Of a stretch of 64,000 nucleotides of DNA, positions 1 to 9,374 are shown in pieces (position 1 is the first letter of the stretch; the number at the start of each line of letters is the position of its first letter). Source of the stretch: a virus; IMG/VR virus record IMGVR_UViG_3300021962_000030, positions 62,001 to 126,000 of that record. The stretch is one strand, 5' to 3'. The notes beneath the pieces were generated by a model. The model had not been told where the DNA came from. It saw only the letters and a program-made list of their open reading frames with translations, and made no database searches. The translations under genes were made by a program, and so were the position numbers.

Positions 1-1
1 A

Positions 2-163
2 GTTCAACATTGGAGAAGTCCATTAAGAACTCATGATAAAGATAAATTTATGCAACTATTTCTTCATTTCGTAAGAAAGAATGGACCATATGCTGATTAT
101 GCTTTTGATGGCCAAAAGTTCAATCATGAGAGATTGAAATATGCCTATGTCTCCTCATCATAA
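2..163 (+). CDS. C-terminal fragment of an unidentified plus-strand protein (partial)
   Basis: An open frame enters from the left edge and runs 53 codons to TAA at 161-163. The peptide is charged and aromatic (segments DKDKFMQLFLHFVRKNGPYA and FDGQKFNHERLKYAYVSSS), with protein-like composition. It converges on the minus-strand gene ending at 145, overlapping it by 19 bp. Only the end is visible, so no family can be assigned. It could be a chance frame, since nearly everything else here is on the minus strand. Confidence 0.45.
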   Translation, partial: VQHWRSPLRTHDKDKFMQLFLHFVRKNGPYADYAFDGQKFNHERLKYAYVSSS

Positions 164-942
164 GCATCAGGTGCTTCACTAAGAATATCTGATGGAGAAT
201 CTAGATCTTCAATTACCTTTTTATATTCATATAGAAGAAACCATCTTCGATATTGTCTTCTGATTACCAAATCCTTTCTAATCTGATATTGTGGATAATC
301 TTGAGCAGGGAACGTTGGATTGCCATGAGTTTCTGGTGGTGGTGGAGGTAGTCTTTTTGGAAATCCAATATTCCCAAGATTTACTATTATATTTCTCCAG
401 TCCTTAAATTCCTGAGTTAATTCCTGAGGTACAGTAATCACACCCTCATCAATCAGATGTGAAACAAAATTATTAATTCGTGTATTTAATGTGGATTTAA
501 TATCATTTAATAGTGTAACTCTTCTTACATGCTGCATATCATCATGAGCAGATGTTATGCCGTTAAAAGTTTCCTGATCAATAACTTCTAAAGATGAGTA
601 TTGACTTAAATCATGTTCTTTGGTGTAAGTGACATTATATCTCAACACCTCATACACATTCCCTCTTATTGGACCCCATGGAGTTGTGGTGGTAAATCCT
701 GCATAAGTTACTATTCCAACTGAAATATCATTTTGAAGATTTTGTAGATTGCCCTCATCAACTATTTCTGTAAATTCAAAATTCTCCGGACATTGTGAAA
801 GCATGTATGGATATCCATTCTCATCTTCCAGTACGTGTATCACATTCAAACCTTCAATTCTTTCATATCGAAGATCTCTTTTTGATCTGGAGGATGCTAT
901 TCCAACCTTGTTATCAATATAATAGTGTTTGATTAGTGTCAT
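145..942 (-). CDS. Conserved hypothetical protein of the fibre cassette, 265 aa
   Basis: A 265-residue soluble-looking protein with no signal peptide or membrane segment. Residues about 205-209 are a run of five prolines, followed by a basic/aromatic stretch and an acidic tail ending DEET. The start ATG (940-942) overlaps the stop of the upstream dioxygenase gene by 4 bp (ATGA), so the two are probably translationally coupled. It is the last minus-strand gene of the fibre/modification cassette. I do not recognise the family; context would fit a virion-associated or modification accessory role, which is inference only. Confidence 0.75.
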   Translation of the reverse strand: MTLIKHYYIDNKVGIASSRSKRDLRYERIEGLNVIHVLEDENGYPYMLSQCPENFEFTEIVDEGNLQNLQNDISVGIVTYAGFTTTTPWGPIRGNVYEVLRYNVTYTKEHDLSQYSSLEVIDQETFNGITSAHDDMQHVRRVTLLNDIKSTLNTRINNFVSHLIDEGVITVPQELTQEFKDWRNIIVNLGNIGFPKRLPPPPPETHGNPTFPAQDYPQYQIRKDLVIRRQYRRWFLLYEYKKVIEDLDSPSDILSEAPDAYDEET

Positions 943-1595
943 CGAATTTTGATTCCATACTTAGTTTCTATTTCTTGATCGACCTCATCTAATGTTTTAA
1001 CACCTTGAACTGTAAACCATGTGACCATAGAATAGCGAACACCTTTCGTTACTGGTTCTACTTGATGTAGATAATGTTGTGTGGAGGGGAAACAAATCAT
1101 AAGTCCTGGTTCGGGTCTAATTCTGATCTTTAATTCTGGGAAAACCAATTCACCACCTTCAAAATCGTCATTCAAAAATATTACGCACGAAAGATCCCTA
1201 TCAACTGATTTTTTCCATTGCATAGATCCATCTGGATTTCGCCACTTAGCAACACCGTCATAATGTGGTTTATAGTGCCCACCAACTTCATACTTCAACA
1301 GTTGTGGTGGCTCAGAATCTTTAATCTTAAATCCATAAAAGGGATTGATAATCCTATGAACTACATTGTGCAACAAATCGGTGAGTTCTGGAATAATACC
1401 CCCAATATCAATGGTTTTAGTATCCCGAATACGTTTGTCTACTTTTTCACATAGGTCTCCTGTTCCCATCTTTTCGGGGGCAAAAACACCGGCCGGTAGA
1501 GATGCCGTATCTCCTACATAGTCCATCATAAATTTCAACCCATCTCCATTAAGAACATGCGTCTGTATTAATATATTACCAAGGAGATTATTCAT
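939..1595 (-). CDS. 2-oxoglutarate/Fe(II)-dependent dioxygenase (prolyl-4-hydroxylase-like)
   Basis: A 218-residue protein of the P4H-type 2OG-Fe(II) oxygenase superfamily, which uses Fe(II), O2 and 2-oxoglutarate to hydroxylate a substrate, classically protein prolines. The double-stranded beta-helix core is visible: GGHYKPHYDG gives the iron ligands H111 and D113, the LHQVEPVTKGVRYS segment gives the third ligand H177 and the 2OG-binding R187, and FEGGELVFP is the typical core strand. It is a complete catalytic set. Such genes are common in T4-like cyanophages but their substrates are generally unknown. Here it follows a sulfotransferase and fibre genes, so fibre or glycan modification is plausible. 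An SD-like AAGG lies upstream of the ATG at 1593-1595. Confidence 0.88.
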   Translation of the reverse strand: MNNLLGNILIQTHVLNGDGLKFMMDYVGDTASLPAGVFAPEKMGTGDLCEKVDKRIRDTKTIDIGGIIPELTDLLHNVVHRIINPFYGFKIKDSEPPQLLKYEVGGHYKPHYDGVAKWRNPDGSMQWKKSVDRDLSCVIFLNDDFEGGELVFPELKIRIRPEPGLMICFPSTQHYLHQVEPVTKGVRYSMVTWFTVQGVKTLDEVDQEIETKYGIKIR

Positions 1596-1624
1596 ACTAT
1601 ATTATAGCGATAGTTTATTTAGAC

Positions 1625-2449
1625 CTATAATCCAAAAATATTAATAGACCTTTTCTTTCTCCAAAATTCCAAATTTGAATATTTTTTTATTGTATTTTGG
1701 TCTAGATAATCGGAAATATTTCGACTTACACCTTTTATTTGAGGACGAACTATGTGCATATTTTGAATTCCATATGCAGCATCATCTTCCACCTCATTTT
1801 GCTGAATGCCCTCAAAATTGTGTTCGTAGTGATTTAATTCTAAAAAATCATAAATCAGATTCATGGTTTTTTGTGGGTTACTCAGAATATCATCATACTC
1901 AACAAATAATAGGTTTTTTTCGTGCCCCCTAGAAATTGCTGCCTGCAGAATACGATAATATTCCCCAACAGATCCTCCTTTGGACATGAGATACTCACAG
2001 CGATTTTCGGTTGTGATGTCCAACCCATTATGAATTAGTGCTTCATCAACATATGATACTCCATCATTTTTATCCAATAGTGATATAAATGACGATAATA
2101 TATCCAATATACTTCTAACCGGACAAATAATCTTTGGATTTGTTGCAATTCCAAAATATTCAATTTTATCGATATGAAATGGCCATGATCTCGATTTGTC
2201 TATGATTATATTCTCCTCACGATCCCAATAAAAGTTATTTGGCATTTCTGAGATGACTTTAAATAGTGAAGTTGGTTTTGGAAATGCCTTATACTGCTCA
2301 CTATTCAATAACTCAAACGATGTTGTTGTTATGAGATGTAGTAGTGGTGAGTTTGTACTGGAATATATTTCTGGATTTTGATTTAAGATTGAAGTTAAAA
2401 GAGTGGAACCGGATCTTGGAAGACCGGACATAAAATAAAACGCTTTCAT
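1625..2449 (-). CDS. Sulfotransferase family protein, 274 aa
   Basis: The N-terminus FMSGLPRSGSTLLTSIL (residues about 6-22) is the 5'-phosphosulfate-binding loop of PAPS-dependent sulfotransferases. CPVRSILDILSSFISLLDK near residue 110 matches the 3'-phosphate-binding region (R...S). These enzymes move sulfate from PAPS to hydroxyl or amino groups of carbohydrates, proteins or small molecules. The length is normal for a minimal cytosolic sulfotransferase and no membrane anchor is seen. It lies between the kelch-like protein and the dioxygenase, so the target may be a fibre-linked or host-surface glycan (inference). The start ATG is at 2447-2449. Confidence 0.85.
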   Translation of the reverse strand: MKAFYFMSGLPRSGSTLLTSILNQNPEIYSSTNSPLLHLITTTSFELLNSEQYKAFPKPTSLFKVISEMPNNFYWDREENIIIDKSRSWPFHIDKIEYFGIATNPKIICPVRSILDILSSFISLLDKNDGVSYVDEALIHNGLDITTENRCEYLMSKGGSVGEYYRILQAAISRGHEKNLLFVEYDDILSNPQKTMNLIYDFLELNHYEHNFEGIQQNEVEDDAAYGIQNMHIVRPQIKGVSRNISDYLDQNTIKKYSNLEFWRKKRSINIFGL

Positions 2450-2467
2450 AATATAGTCGTAAAACTA

Positions 2468-4348
2468 TTAAATATTTTGTATGGCTGCTTGAGCTCCAAC
2501 TCCAGTTGAAAGTGCAGTTGCTGCGCCGGGAGTTTCTGTAGAAAAATCAAACTCTTGGATCGAAGTTTGTGCAAAAAGACCTCCAGCAAGATATCCCTTA
2601 TAGTTGGATGAAAAGGAAGCCGGTCTTCTTTTGGTTGCCCCGATGGGGGATAGTGTTGTAACTGATTCAGTATTATAATCCCATCTCCACACTCTAGATT
2701 CGTTCGCTCCAAAATATGGACCACCAGTAACCCAATTATATAAATTATTTTCAAAAGTATTTAATTCATATTTTGAAACTGGCATAGTTGTTGGACTTAG
2801 ATTAAACGATTCAGTTGACCAATCAAATGATCTTATGGCATTAGTTGCCGATCCAGTATCTCCACCAAATGTATATGACTTATTGAGTGCTCTAGAACTT
2901 GCTGCAGTGGATTGTGACATGTTGGTGGGGTATGTTGTTGGATTTGATGTGGTTTCTGAAGTCATATCAATTCGACGGACAAAACTCCTATATGCTCCGG
3001 GATATGCCGTTGCCCCACCAACAAAATAACCATAATATGAAGATGCATTCATATATGAATGAACATCAACCAGAGCGCCATCAAGAGTTAGTGGCGATGC
3101 TATAATTATTTCTGTATTCAAGTCCATTCTACTTATAGAGCTGGTTGATCCAGGAGCATATCCCCCTGCAGTATATGCAAAACCCTTTCCAAATAGAGCA
3201 GTCACAGAATCTCTAGATAGAGTATCTGGGTTTCCGGTTGGAGTGCAAGTATCTGATACAAAATCATATCTTTGCACAAGACTTGTTCTATTGCTTGACA
3301 CGTATCCACCAATAGAATATCCATTAACATCATATTCAGGAACTCTTGGAACTCCACCCCCCGCTGAGGCAAATCCACTTCCACCTCCGGGAGTGAGATT
3401 TACAGAATTGCTAAATGTTTCTGTAGTAAAATTGAGTTTACTTACTGTGCTATAGAAAGCTGAGTATGTTGTCTCCGTAACTCCTGGGCCATTTCCACCT
3501 TGAAGATAACCAAAAGATCTATCACCAACAGACATTCTTCCACGTGCAGCTTGTGGCAAGTTCGTTGATGAACTATATGTTTCATTGGTATAATCAAATC
3601 TGTTCGTATCGGATCTTGGTGATGTGCCCCCGCCACCAAGCATAAATGCAAAATGTTCTGTAGTTGCAGTTGCCCCCTCAAAAAATAAATTTGTGGGATA
3701 GTCTGAAGATGCTGAATATGTGTCTGTTGAAAAATCTAATTTATTGGTATTTGAATATTTTGTCTGGAATGTACTCCAAATAGATGCTCCTCCAGTAAAA
3801 AATCCATAATCTTTATTTGTGCTAGTCTGCAATAAAACTCTAGATCCCGGATAATTTGATGTTGGTGATATAGTTTCTGTGGAATAATCAAATTTATTTG
3901 TGTTTGAATATCCCAAAGCAGTAATTCCGCCGCCAGCACCATATGCATACGCCTCACCCGACACACCACCAATATGAGATCGGGCAGCTGGCCAATTTTG
4001 TGGAATTGAGACGACATCACTTGTCAAATCCAATCTCTGTATTTGTGAAGTTGCAGTTGTTCCTGATGGCCAGCCGCCCATAAACCATCCAAATCTTTGC
4101 TTGCAGGCTGCTGCAGATCCCTGTCGGGCAGTTGCTATTGGATTGTTTCCCAAATCTATTGCAGTATCTGATGAAAAATCGATTCTATGAATATCACTTC
4201 CAGCGGTGGCAGGGCCATCTATATTTCCCACCCAAATTCCATATTCTGCCTCCGCTGGCCAATAGTTGTCTGCAGATCTAGCGGTATTCAGTATCTGCTG
4301 ATTATAAACATCGCTCAGACCAAATACTGTTCCAATTACTCTAGGCAT
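2468..4348 (-). CDS. Kelch-like beta-propeller tail/adhesin protein, 626 aa
   Basis: The protein consists almost wholly of about a dozen degenerate repeats of 45-60 residues. Each has a GG doublet preceded by aromatic residues (YGFFTGG, FAFMLGGGG, FGYLQGG, YSIGGYV, FAYTAGGYA, YGYFVGG, YKGYLAGG), then N/S-x-(R/K)-x-D-(F/Y)-(S/T)-T-(E/D), then SxxxxP. This is the kelch-type blade signature of a beta-propeller. No enzyme motif or transmembrane segment is seen. Such proteins in cyanophages are usually predicted tail-fibre tips or decoration proteins. The start overlaps the upstream gene's stop by 8 bp. The role in receptor binding is inferred from repeats and neighbours. Confidence 0.8.
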   Translation of the reverse strand: MPRVIGTVFGLSDVYNQQILNTARSADNYWPAEAEYGIWVGNIDGPATAGSDIHRIDFSSDTAIDLGNNPIATARQGSAAACKQRFGWFMGGWPSGTTATSQIQRLDLTSDVVSIPQNWPAARSHIGGVSGEAYAYGAGGGITALGYSNTNKFDYSTETISPTSNYPGSRVLLQTSTNKDYGFFTGGASIWSTFQTKYSNTNKLDFSTDTYSASSDYPTNLFFEGATATTEHFAFMLGGGGTSPRSDTNRFDYTNETYSSSTNLPQAARGRMSVGDRSFGYLQGGNGPGVTETTYSAFYSTVSKLNFTTETFSNSVNLTPGGGSGFASAGGGVPRVPEYDVNGYSIGGYVSSNRTSLVQRYDFVSDTCTPTGNPDTLSRDSVTALFGKGFAYTAGGYAPGSTSSISRMDLNTEIIIASPLTLDGALVDVHSYMNASSYYGYFVGGATAYPGAYRSFVRRIDMTSETTSNPTTYPTNMSQSTAASSRALNKSYTFGGDTGSATNAIRSFDWSTESFNLSPTTMPVSKYELNTFENNLYNWVTGGPYFGANESRVWRWDYNTESVTTLSPIGATKRRPASFSSNYKGYLAGGLFAQTSIQEFDFSTETPGAATALSTGVGAQAAIQNI

Positions 4349-5183
4349 TTTCTTGAATTAGATCTTGATTGAATAGACTTTTAATTTTGGGGGCAGTCCC
4401 TGCAATTTGCTCATTTTTTGGAGACTGTAGCATCATCTGCTCCAATCCACATATCTCATGAATGCCTTCAGCAACATTTTTTTGTAGAGCATTTAAGAAT
4501 TCCATTGGATTTTTTGGATCACCAAAATCACCCTTCACTCTATTTACATCATCATCAAGGACAGTTGGTGAACTTGCTCTGCGCATAGAACGAATATTTC
4601 CAGCATTCACTCCAGTCTTGACAGCAAGAAGTTCGTCAAGAGCCTGACTGGACAAACGACGCTCCCAATATTTTGGTTGATCTTCAATGAATTGTTCTCT
4701 GGTCACTGGTCCACCATTGAGTTCAATCAGACGTTCGATAATTCTATCGAAGAATTGTAATTCCTCTAAAGCAGATTTAAAACCAAAGATCTGAACATCC
4801 ATGAATCTATTATATTCAAATTCATCAATATCATACCAACACAAAACTTCGCCACCATGACCTTTCCACCACAGTGGTTGAGTTTTATCTTTACCTTCCC
4901 ACTTGTAGAAAAACTCTCTTGATTTCTTCTTGGCTTCAATAATCTCAACCATCATGTTCTCAGCAACACTCTTTCTGTTTACAATTGCTGCTTTGAATGC
5001 TGACGGTAGAGTATAACTATCATGAATGATGAATTTCTCTATCTGGAAATTTGTTCTGTTCTGAGTTAATTCCTTTTCAATTTCATCCCACTTATTGCAC
5101 TCAGATAGAATTTTAAAGAGATATTCGTTGTCGTCATCAACTACATCTCTTGCCGAAGAAATTTGCAAATCGTTTTCACTCAT
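4341..5183 (-). CDS. Conserved hypothetical protein, 280 aa, between fibre and glycosyltransferase genes
   Basis: A predicted cytosolic, mostly helical 280-residue protein rich in charged residues (EIEKELTQNRTNF, EIIEAKKKSREFFYKW). A segment with WWKGHGGEVLCWYDIDEF lies near residue 105-125, and the C-terminal third carries GDPKNPMEFLNALQKNVAEG. I do not recognise a named domain. The ATG at 5181-5183 is preferred to the GTG at 5190-5192. An ATAAATA late-promoter-like box lies about 25 bp upstream, so it is probably expressed late and may be a virion or fibre-assembly factor (inference). Confidence 0.75.
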   Translation of the reverse strand: MSENDLQISSARDVVDDDNEYLFKILSECNKWDEIEKELTQNRTNFQIEKFIIHDSYTLPSAFKAAIVNRKSVAENMMVEIIEAKKKSREFFYKWEGKDKTQPLWWKGHGGEVLCWYDIDEFEYNRFMDVQIFGFKSALEELQFFDRIIERLIELNGGPVTREQFIEDQPKYWERRLSSQALDELLAVKTGVNAGNIRSMRRASSPTVLDDDVNRVKGDFGDPKNPMEFLNALQKNVAEGIHEICGLEQMMLQSPKNEQIAGTAPKIKSLFNQDLIQENA

Positions 5184-5206
5184 AACAATCACTATTACTA
5201 CTCTTT

Positions 5207-6136
5207 TTATTTATTAGTCAAAATAACGTTCTTCCAATATGATGCTATTTTTTTCCAATCATACCAATATCGCGTAATATCGGACAAATCTTTGGTTGCG
5301 GCATAAAATGTCTGTGGTTCTAAGTCAAAATAATGAAAACAATCACACAACATTCTTGAGAAATCTTCAACAAAAATATCATTAACCACCCAACCACGAT
5401 TGCTATTTTTGCCATTCATTTTAATATACTTTCCCCGATCAAATGAAATTTCTCTAAGTGCTCCAATATCACTAACGATTGGAAAGCATCCAGATGCCAT
5501 TGCCTCTGCCATTGAGACACAAAATGTTTCTTCCCACACATTTGGGTGAACGAAGAATGCAGCATCCTTTACATGTTCCACAAGATCATTTCTATCAATA
5601 CATGGAGAGTATAGAACATTTGGAAGGGATTTCAATTCCTCAATTGCTCTCATCATAAATCCATCCTCATGATCATGGTTTTTGCAATTACCATACAAAT
5701 CCATGGATGAGAATACTTTTAAATTTGCATCTGGGTGTTTACTAATAACTCTTTTCCAAATTTCTGGTAGTGGAACTATTCCTTTATGTGGCGCAGAAAA
5801 GAATATTGCCGTTTTTGATTTTCTATTGAGTGGTGGAGCAAACATGGGATCTACTCCATTTGGAATAACAACTATTTTATTTTCTGGTGCCCGATTGAAT
5901 CTAACAAATTGGTTCTTTGCCCACGTGGATGGACATACAATCAAATCTATTTCATTAATTACTTCTGGCAAATTGTGATGAACAAATTGATCACAATTAT
6001 CATGTGCCCATATGATTTTATATCTTTTGGTTGATCTGTAAGCCTCTTCCGTAGTTCTTACAATATCAACATCATTTGGTTTATTGAGATGTTGGAAGAG
6101 ATAGTAAAACGATGTTTCAGTTGCCCCAGATTTCAT
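5207..6136 (-). CDS. GT-B glycosyltransferase (group 1 / GT4-like), 309 aa
   Basis: The C-terminal half carries FVHPNVWEETFCVSMAEAMA, followed by SGCFPIVSD: the EX7E-type nucleotide-sugar-binding signature of GT4 retaining glycosyltransferases. Upstream are the linker VVIPNGVDP and an acceptor-side segment with CPSTWAKNQFVRF. The ATG at 6134-6136 (MKSGATETSF) lies 2 bp after the stop of the upstream GT gene and is preferred over longer in-frame starts inside it. The two GTs probably act in one sugar-transfer pathway. In T4-like cyanophages the targets are unknown; fibre glycosylation or host-envelope remodelling are both possible. Confidence 0.85.
   Translation of the reverse strand: MKSGATETSFYYLFQHLNKPNDVDIVRTTEEAYRSTKRYKIIWAHDNCDQFVHHNLPEVINEIDLIVCPSTWAKNQFVRFNRAPENKIVVIPNGVDPMFAPPLNRKSKTAIFFSAPHKGIVPLPEIWKRVISKHPDANLKVFSSMDLYGNCKNHDHEDGFMMRAIEELKSLPNVLYSPCIDRNDLVEHVKDAAFFVHPNVWEETFCVSMAEAMASGCFPIVSDIGALREISFDRGKYIKMNGKNSNRGWVVNDIFVEDFSRMLCDCFHYFDLEPQTFYAATKDLSDITRYWYDWKKIASYWKNVILTNK
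5208..5215 (-). promoter_or_regulatory. T4-type late promoter-like box (AATAAATA)
   Basis: The minus strand reads AATAAATA, matching the T4/cyanophage late core NATAAATA. It sits about 25 bp upstream of the ATG at 5183 and overlaps the stop of the preceding glycosyltransferase gene. Confidence 0.55.
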
Positions 6137-6138
6137 AA

Positions 6139-6798
6139 TTAACTTCCAAAAACATGTGAACCAACATGCAATAGTGAAATTGATGTGTCCAACCAAACAT
6201 CATATCCCACACTTCTTGCTCTTTCAAAGAATGAAAAATCTTCAGGTAAGTATGCATTATTCTTTTTCATCTCATGGAAAAAGTGGTATGAATTGTGATA
6301 TTCACGCTCAGTAATTTCTGGACCTATTGTGGCATTCAAAGGTGGGAAAAATTTCAACTCTTCACCATACCTATGAATAATTTTTAGAAAAACATTCCGA
6401 TGTATTAATGCAAATCCAAATCCTATTCTATTAATTTGCACTAAATTTCCCTCACGAACAATCGGTTGCTTAAAATCGTAGTTATATTCTAAAGGAATTT
6501 TTTTCATTGGATATGCACCACAAACAATATCCTTACCACTTCTTAGCAATTTAAATACATCTTCGGACAAAAAACCAACATCTGCATCAATAAACAATAT
6601 CCATTCAAAATCGGTATTGTTTATGAAATGATTTGCAATTTTAGATCTTCCTTTTGTGATTAGAGATTCGTTTGATAGTAATAAAAGTCCATGATCTATT
6701 TGGTGGGTTCGCAACTCCTTACCCAACAAAAATAATCCTTTGGTTGTTTTATCGCTCACAAGACCACCGTAACATGGCATCGCTATCATTAAAGACAT
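6139..6798 (-). CDS. GT-A glycosyltransferase-like protein, 219 aa
   Basis: The N-terminus MIAMPCYGG and the segment WILFIDADVGF (D71-A-D73, the DxD metal/nucleotide-sugar site) are typical of GT-A fold enzymes. ESLITKGRSKIANHFI before the DxD is seen in phage members of this group. The 219-residue length suits a single catalytic domain without membrane anchor. The DxD spacing and the preceding N/R-rich helix resemble the 258-aa protein at 41.8-42.6 kb, suggesting the two are distant paralogues. It is the first of a tightly coupled GT pair. Confidence 0.8.
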   Translation of the reverse strand: MSLMIAMPCYGGLVSDKTTKGLFLLGKELRTHQIDHGLLLLSNESLITKGRSKIANHFINNTDFEWILFIDADVGFLSEDVFKLLRSGKDIVCGAYPMKKIPLEYNYDFKQPIVREGNLVQINRIGFGFALIHRNVFLKIIHRYGEELKFFPPLNATIGPEITEREYHNSYHFFHEMKKNNAYLPEDFSFFERARSVGYDVWLDTSISLLHVGSHVFGS

Positions 6799-6814
6799 TA
6801 TGTTTTTTTATCTA

Positions 6815-9307
6815 TTAGTATGTTTTGCCAGCAATTCTTACTGCCATTCCGTCAGCACTACCAGAGACTCTAAGTGAATCATCAATTGCCAGATATTTAG
6901 GTTTTGATATAACATCAACTACAGAATTTTTTGGAACCGTGAGTGATTTGCACAAGTATCCCAATCTAGTCCCACCCCTAAAGATTGATACAGTAACATC
7001 AACATCACTTGAGAGATTATAATTTGTTGCAGAAATTGTCTCTACAACAGTTTGACTAGATGCAGTATATATGGATTGATCTGTGGAAGTGATGGTTGCT
7101 CCAGTGCCAATATATGCCGTGTCTGTTTTTTCTGTCCACACTATAAACGCATCCATACCACTATTGACACCATTCGCAGTAGATGCAACACCATCCATTG
7201 CTTGAAGTCTTAATGTATCTGATGGATTAAATACAACTGGATTTTCTAGAAGTTCTAATGCTCCCTGATATGGAATAACTACTCTTTGTGCGATAGGGAC
7301 ATTTGTAAATCCACTAAAATCGTGCCTAGAGACAACATATAGGTCTTTTGTGTCAATATTTGCCAACTGTATTGACTCTACGATATATCGTTTTCCTGCC
7401 GTTGCTGGGAATGTATATGCTACTCCTGGTCCAATAAAAATGTTATTATCTTCTGTCTGATTTGCACCAATTCCAGATGTTACACTATGATAAAGTGATG
7501 TAGTAATTCCGGTATTAAATGTTCCCCCATCACCTCCACCACCAGATGCAGATCCAGTGACAGTAACAATACCGGCAACGGGTGTGGAAACTGTGAGATT
7601 GTCGCCAAAGTCAATTGTGGTTACAGAAGTTCCTACTATGGATTGATTGTCCCATACCACTATAGATCCACCAGCCCCTGTGGCATCGGCGTCATTGACC
7701 CACACAGATCCATTATACTTTAGAACTTGTCCGGTTGTTGGTGATGAGAGTGTTACGTCGGTCAGGTCATTTAATGCTGAGGCACCACCACCACCTCCGC
7801 CAGATCCACCGGTATATTCGATTGATTCGATTGTGAATGTTGAATAATCTAAAAGAACAACAGTTGTATCTGTTCCAGCATATCTTACGGATCTGAGTTC
7901 GAGAGTGTCATTTGCTGCCAAATTCATGACAAGCTGCTTCGATGCAGTATCTCCGCCGTTGGCGGCGCTTCTGTTATACATGTATGATCTGGACGCAGTA
8001 ACCTCGCCAGATCCATTCAATCTCAGATAAACATAAGTTCCACTTCTTGCACTTCCACTTGTAACATCAGTCGAAACGCTATAATGGATTAAATATCTAC
8101 CCGCATTTATAACAGTAACCACTCCAGTTGCACTTACTGTAAAATCTCCAGTTCCGGAACTTTGTCCAGTAGTATCCAAATCTACAGTAACTTCCGTTGT
8201 ATTTGTTTGTGATCCGGCACCGTATGTTGTGATATGTTTATGTGTAGAAACTCCAGCAGATCCTCCTTGTGCTGCCCAAGAAACGCCAGCACCAGTAGAT
8301 GTTAGAACATAAGTATCTGATCCAAGTGAATTGTTGATGTCATAAAGACCAGCATCTATATAAATGTTTCCACCAAAAGTAGAAACTCCAGTAACATTCA
8401 GAGTTGATGTGGTTGTCTGACCAGATACGAGAACTCCAGCAATTGATGTTTCAAATTTCTTGACATTATCATAATAAAGATCAACCGGACCATCTGAGGT
8501 CATTACTGCCTTTGTTTCTGTTGTAGCAGAATTTGTGAATACAATATTTGCATCCCCAGCAAGATAAAGATCCCCACCTCCTTGATCTACGATAATGGAA
8601 TTGAATCCATTATGGTAGAAAACCATGTCCGCACTATCACCAAATCTAAATTGTGCATTATCTGGAAATTCTAGTGAATTTTCCGAAGCATCCCATAGAA
8701 GTGTATATGTTGCGCCAGTAAATGATACGTCACCATAGAAGGTTGTTGCGCCAGAAACATTAACCTGTTTGGCAAAAAGGTCGGATCCAGTTACGGTAGT
8801 TAATCCGGCAAAAGTAGAAACTCCAGATATATTCAGATTTGTGTCATTAATCCAAGCAGATCCGGTATACCTCAAGATATTATCTTGAGTTGCGGATGTA
8901 ATAGTAACATCGGTGAGGTCATTTAATGCTGATGCACCACCAGATGCTGAGGTCCAACTTACACCAGATCCAGTAGATGTTAGAACTTGTGTGTCAGTTC
9001 CAGCAGAATTGTTGAAATCGTAAAGTGCTCCACGAAATCGCGAGGTGCCATTTACGTCCAACAATCGGGTCGCGGCAGTCGTTCCTACACCAACATTTCC
9101 AACAGTAAAGGTAATGTCATATGCACTAGTACCAAATCCAATATCCCATGGATTAACGGCAATGACCGATGTGATTCCTGCAGTTTTCTCTATGAAAACT
9201 TTTCCATCTGCACTATTGATAGCAAATTCTCCTGGTAAGACATCTGCTATAGTTGGTATTTTCCCAGATACTGAGGATCTTTTTACCCGAATAATTGGAT
9301 CTGCCAT
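6815..9307 (-). CDS. Tail fibre-like structural protein with C1q-like and repeat modules, 830 aa
   Basis: The N-terminus IIRVKRSSVSGKIPTIADVL then PGEFAINSADGKVFIE matches the start of many phage fibre/hyaluronidase-type proteins (IxxRRG...LxxGExxxxxxxxxLyiG). Repeats of the type GVSTFGG and two copies of an ALNDLTDVT module followed by a Y-x-GS-x-W-x-ND segment (about residues 130 and 512) form the shaft. Residues about 360-495 resemble a C1q/TNF-like jelly roll (FTVSATGVVTVINAGRYLI, then YVYLRLNGSG). The C-terminal 230 residues form another beta-rich domain, plausibly the receptor-binding end. Late-promoter-like boxes lie upstream. Confidence 0.8.
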   Translation of the reverse strand: MADPIIRVKRSSVSGKIPTIADVLPGEFAINSADGKVFIEKTAGITSVIAVNPWDIGFGTSAYDITFTVGNVGVGTTAATRLLDVNGTSRFRGALYDFNNSAGTDTQVLTSTGSGVSWTSASGGASALNDLTDVTITSATQDNILRYTGSAWINDTNLNISGVSTFAGLTTVTGSDLFAKQVNVSGATTFYGDVSFTGATYTLLWDASENSLEFPDNAQFRFGDSADMVFYHNGFNSIIVDQGGGDLYLAGDANIVFTNSATTETKAVMTSDGPVDLYYDNVKKFETSIAGVLVSGQTTTSTLNVTGVSTFGGNIYIDAGLYDINNSLGSDTYVLTSTGAGVSWAAQGGSAGVSTHKHITTYGAGSQTNTTEVTVDLDTTGQSSGTGDFTVSATGVVTVINAGRYLIHYSVSTDVTSGSARSGTYVYLRLNGSGEVTASRSYMYNRSAANGGDTASKQLVMNLAANDTLELRSVRYAGTDTTVVLLDYSTFTIESIEYTGGSGGGGGGASALNDLTDVTLSSPTTGQVLKYNGSVWVNDADATGAGGSIVVWDNQSIVGTSVTTIDFGDNLTVSTPVAGIVTVTGSASGGGGDGGTFNTGITTSLYHSVTSGIGANQTEDNNIFIGPGVAYTFPATAGKRYIVESIQLANIDTKDLYVVSRHDFSGFTNVPIAQRVVIPYQGALELLENPVVFNPSDTLRLQAMDGVASTANGVNSGMDAFIVWTEKTDTAYIGTGATITSTDQSIYTASSQTVVETISATNYNLSSDVDVTVSIFRGGTRLGYLCKSLTVPKNSVVDVISKPKYLAIDDSLRVSGSADGMAVRIAGKTY

Positions 9308-9343
9308 TATTTAAAAAAAGCGGTATATACCTGCAAAACTCAA

Positions 9344-9374
9344 TATTTATTGAGTATTATCTGAGGTATTTATT
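9344..9374 (-). promoter_or_regulatory. Two late promoter-like boxes upstream of the 830-aa fibre gene
   Basis: AATAAATA occurs on the minus strand at 9344-9351 and 9367-9374. The proximal copy is embedded in a 16-bp inverted repeat (CTCAATA/TATTGAG, 9340-9355). The distance to the ATG at 9307 is about 37 bp, suitable for late transcription of the fibre gene. Confidence 0.5.
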
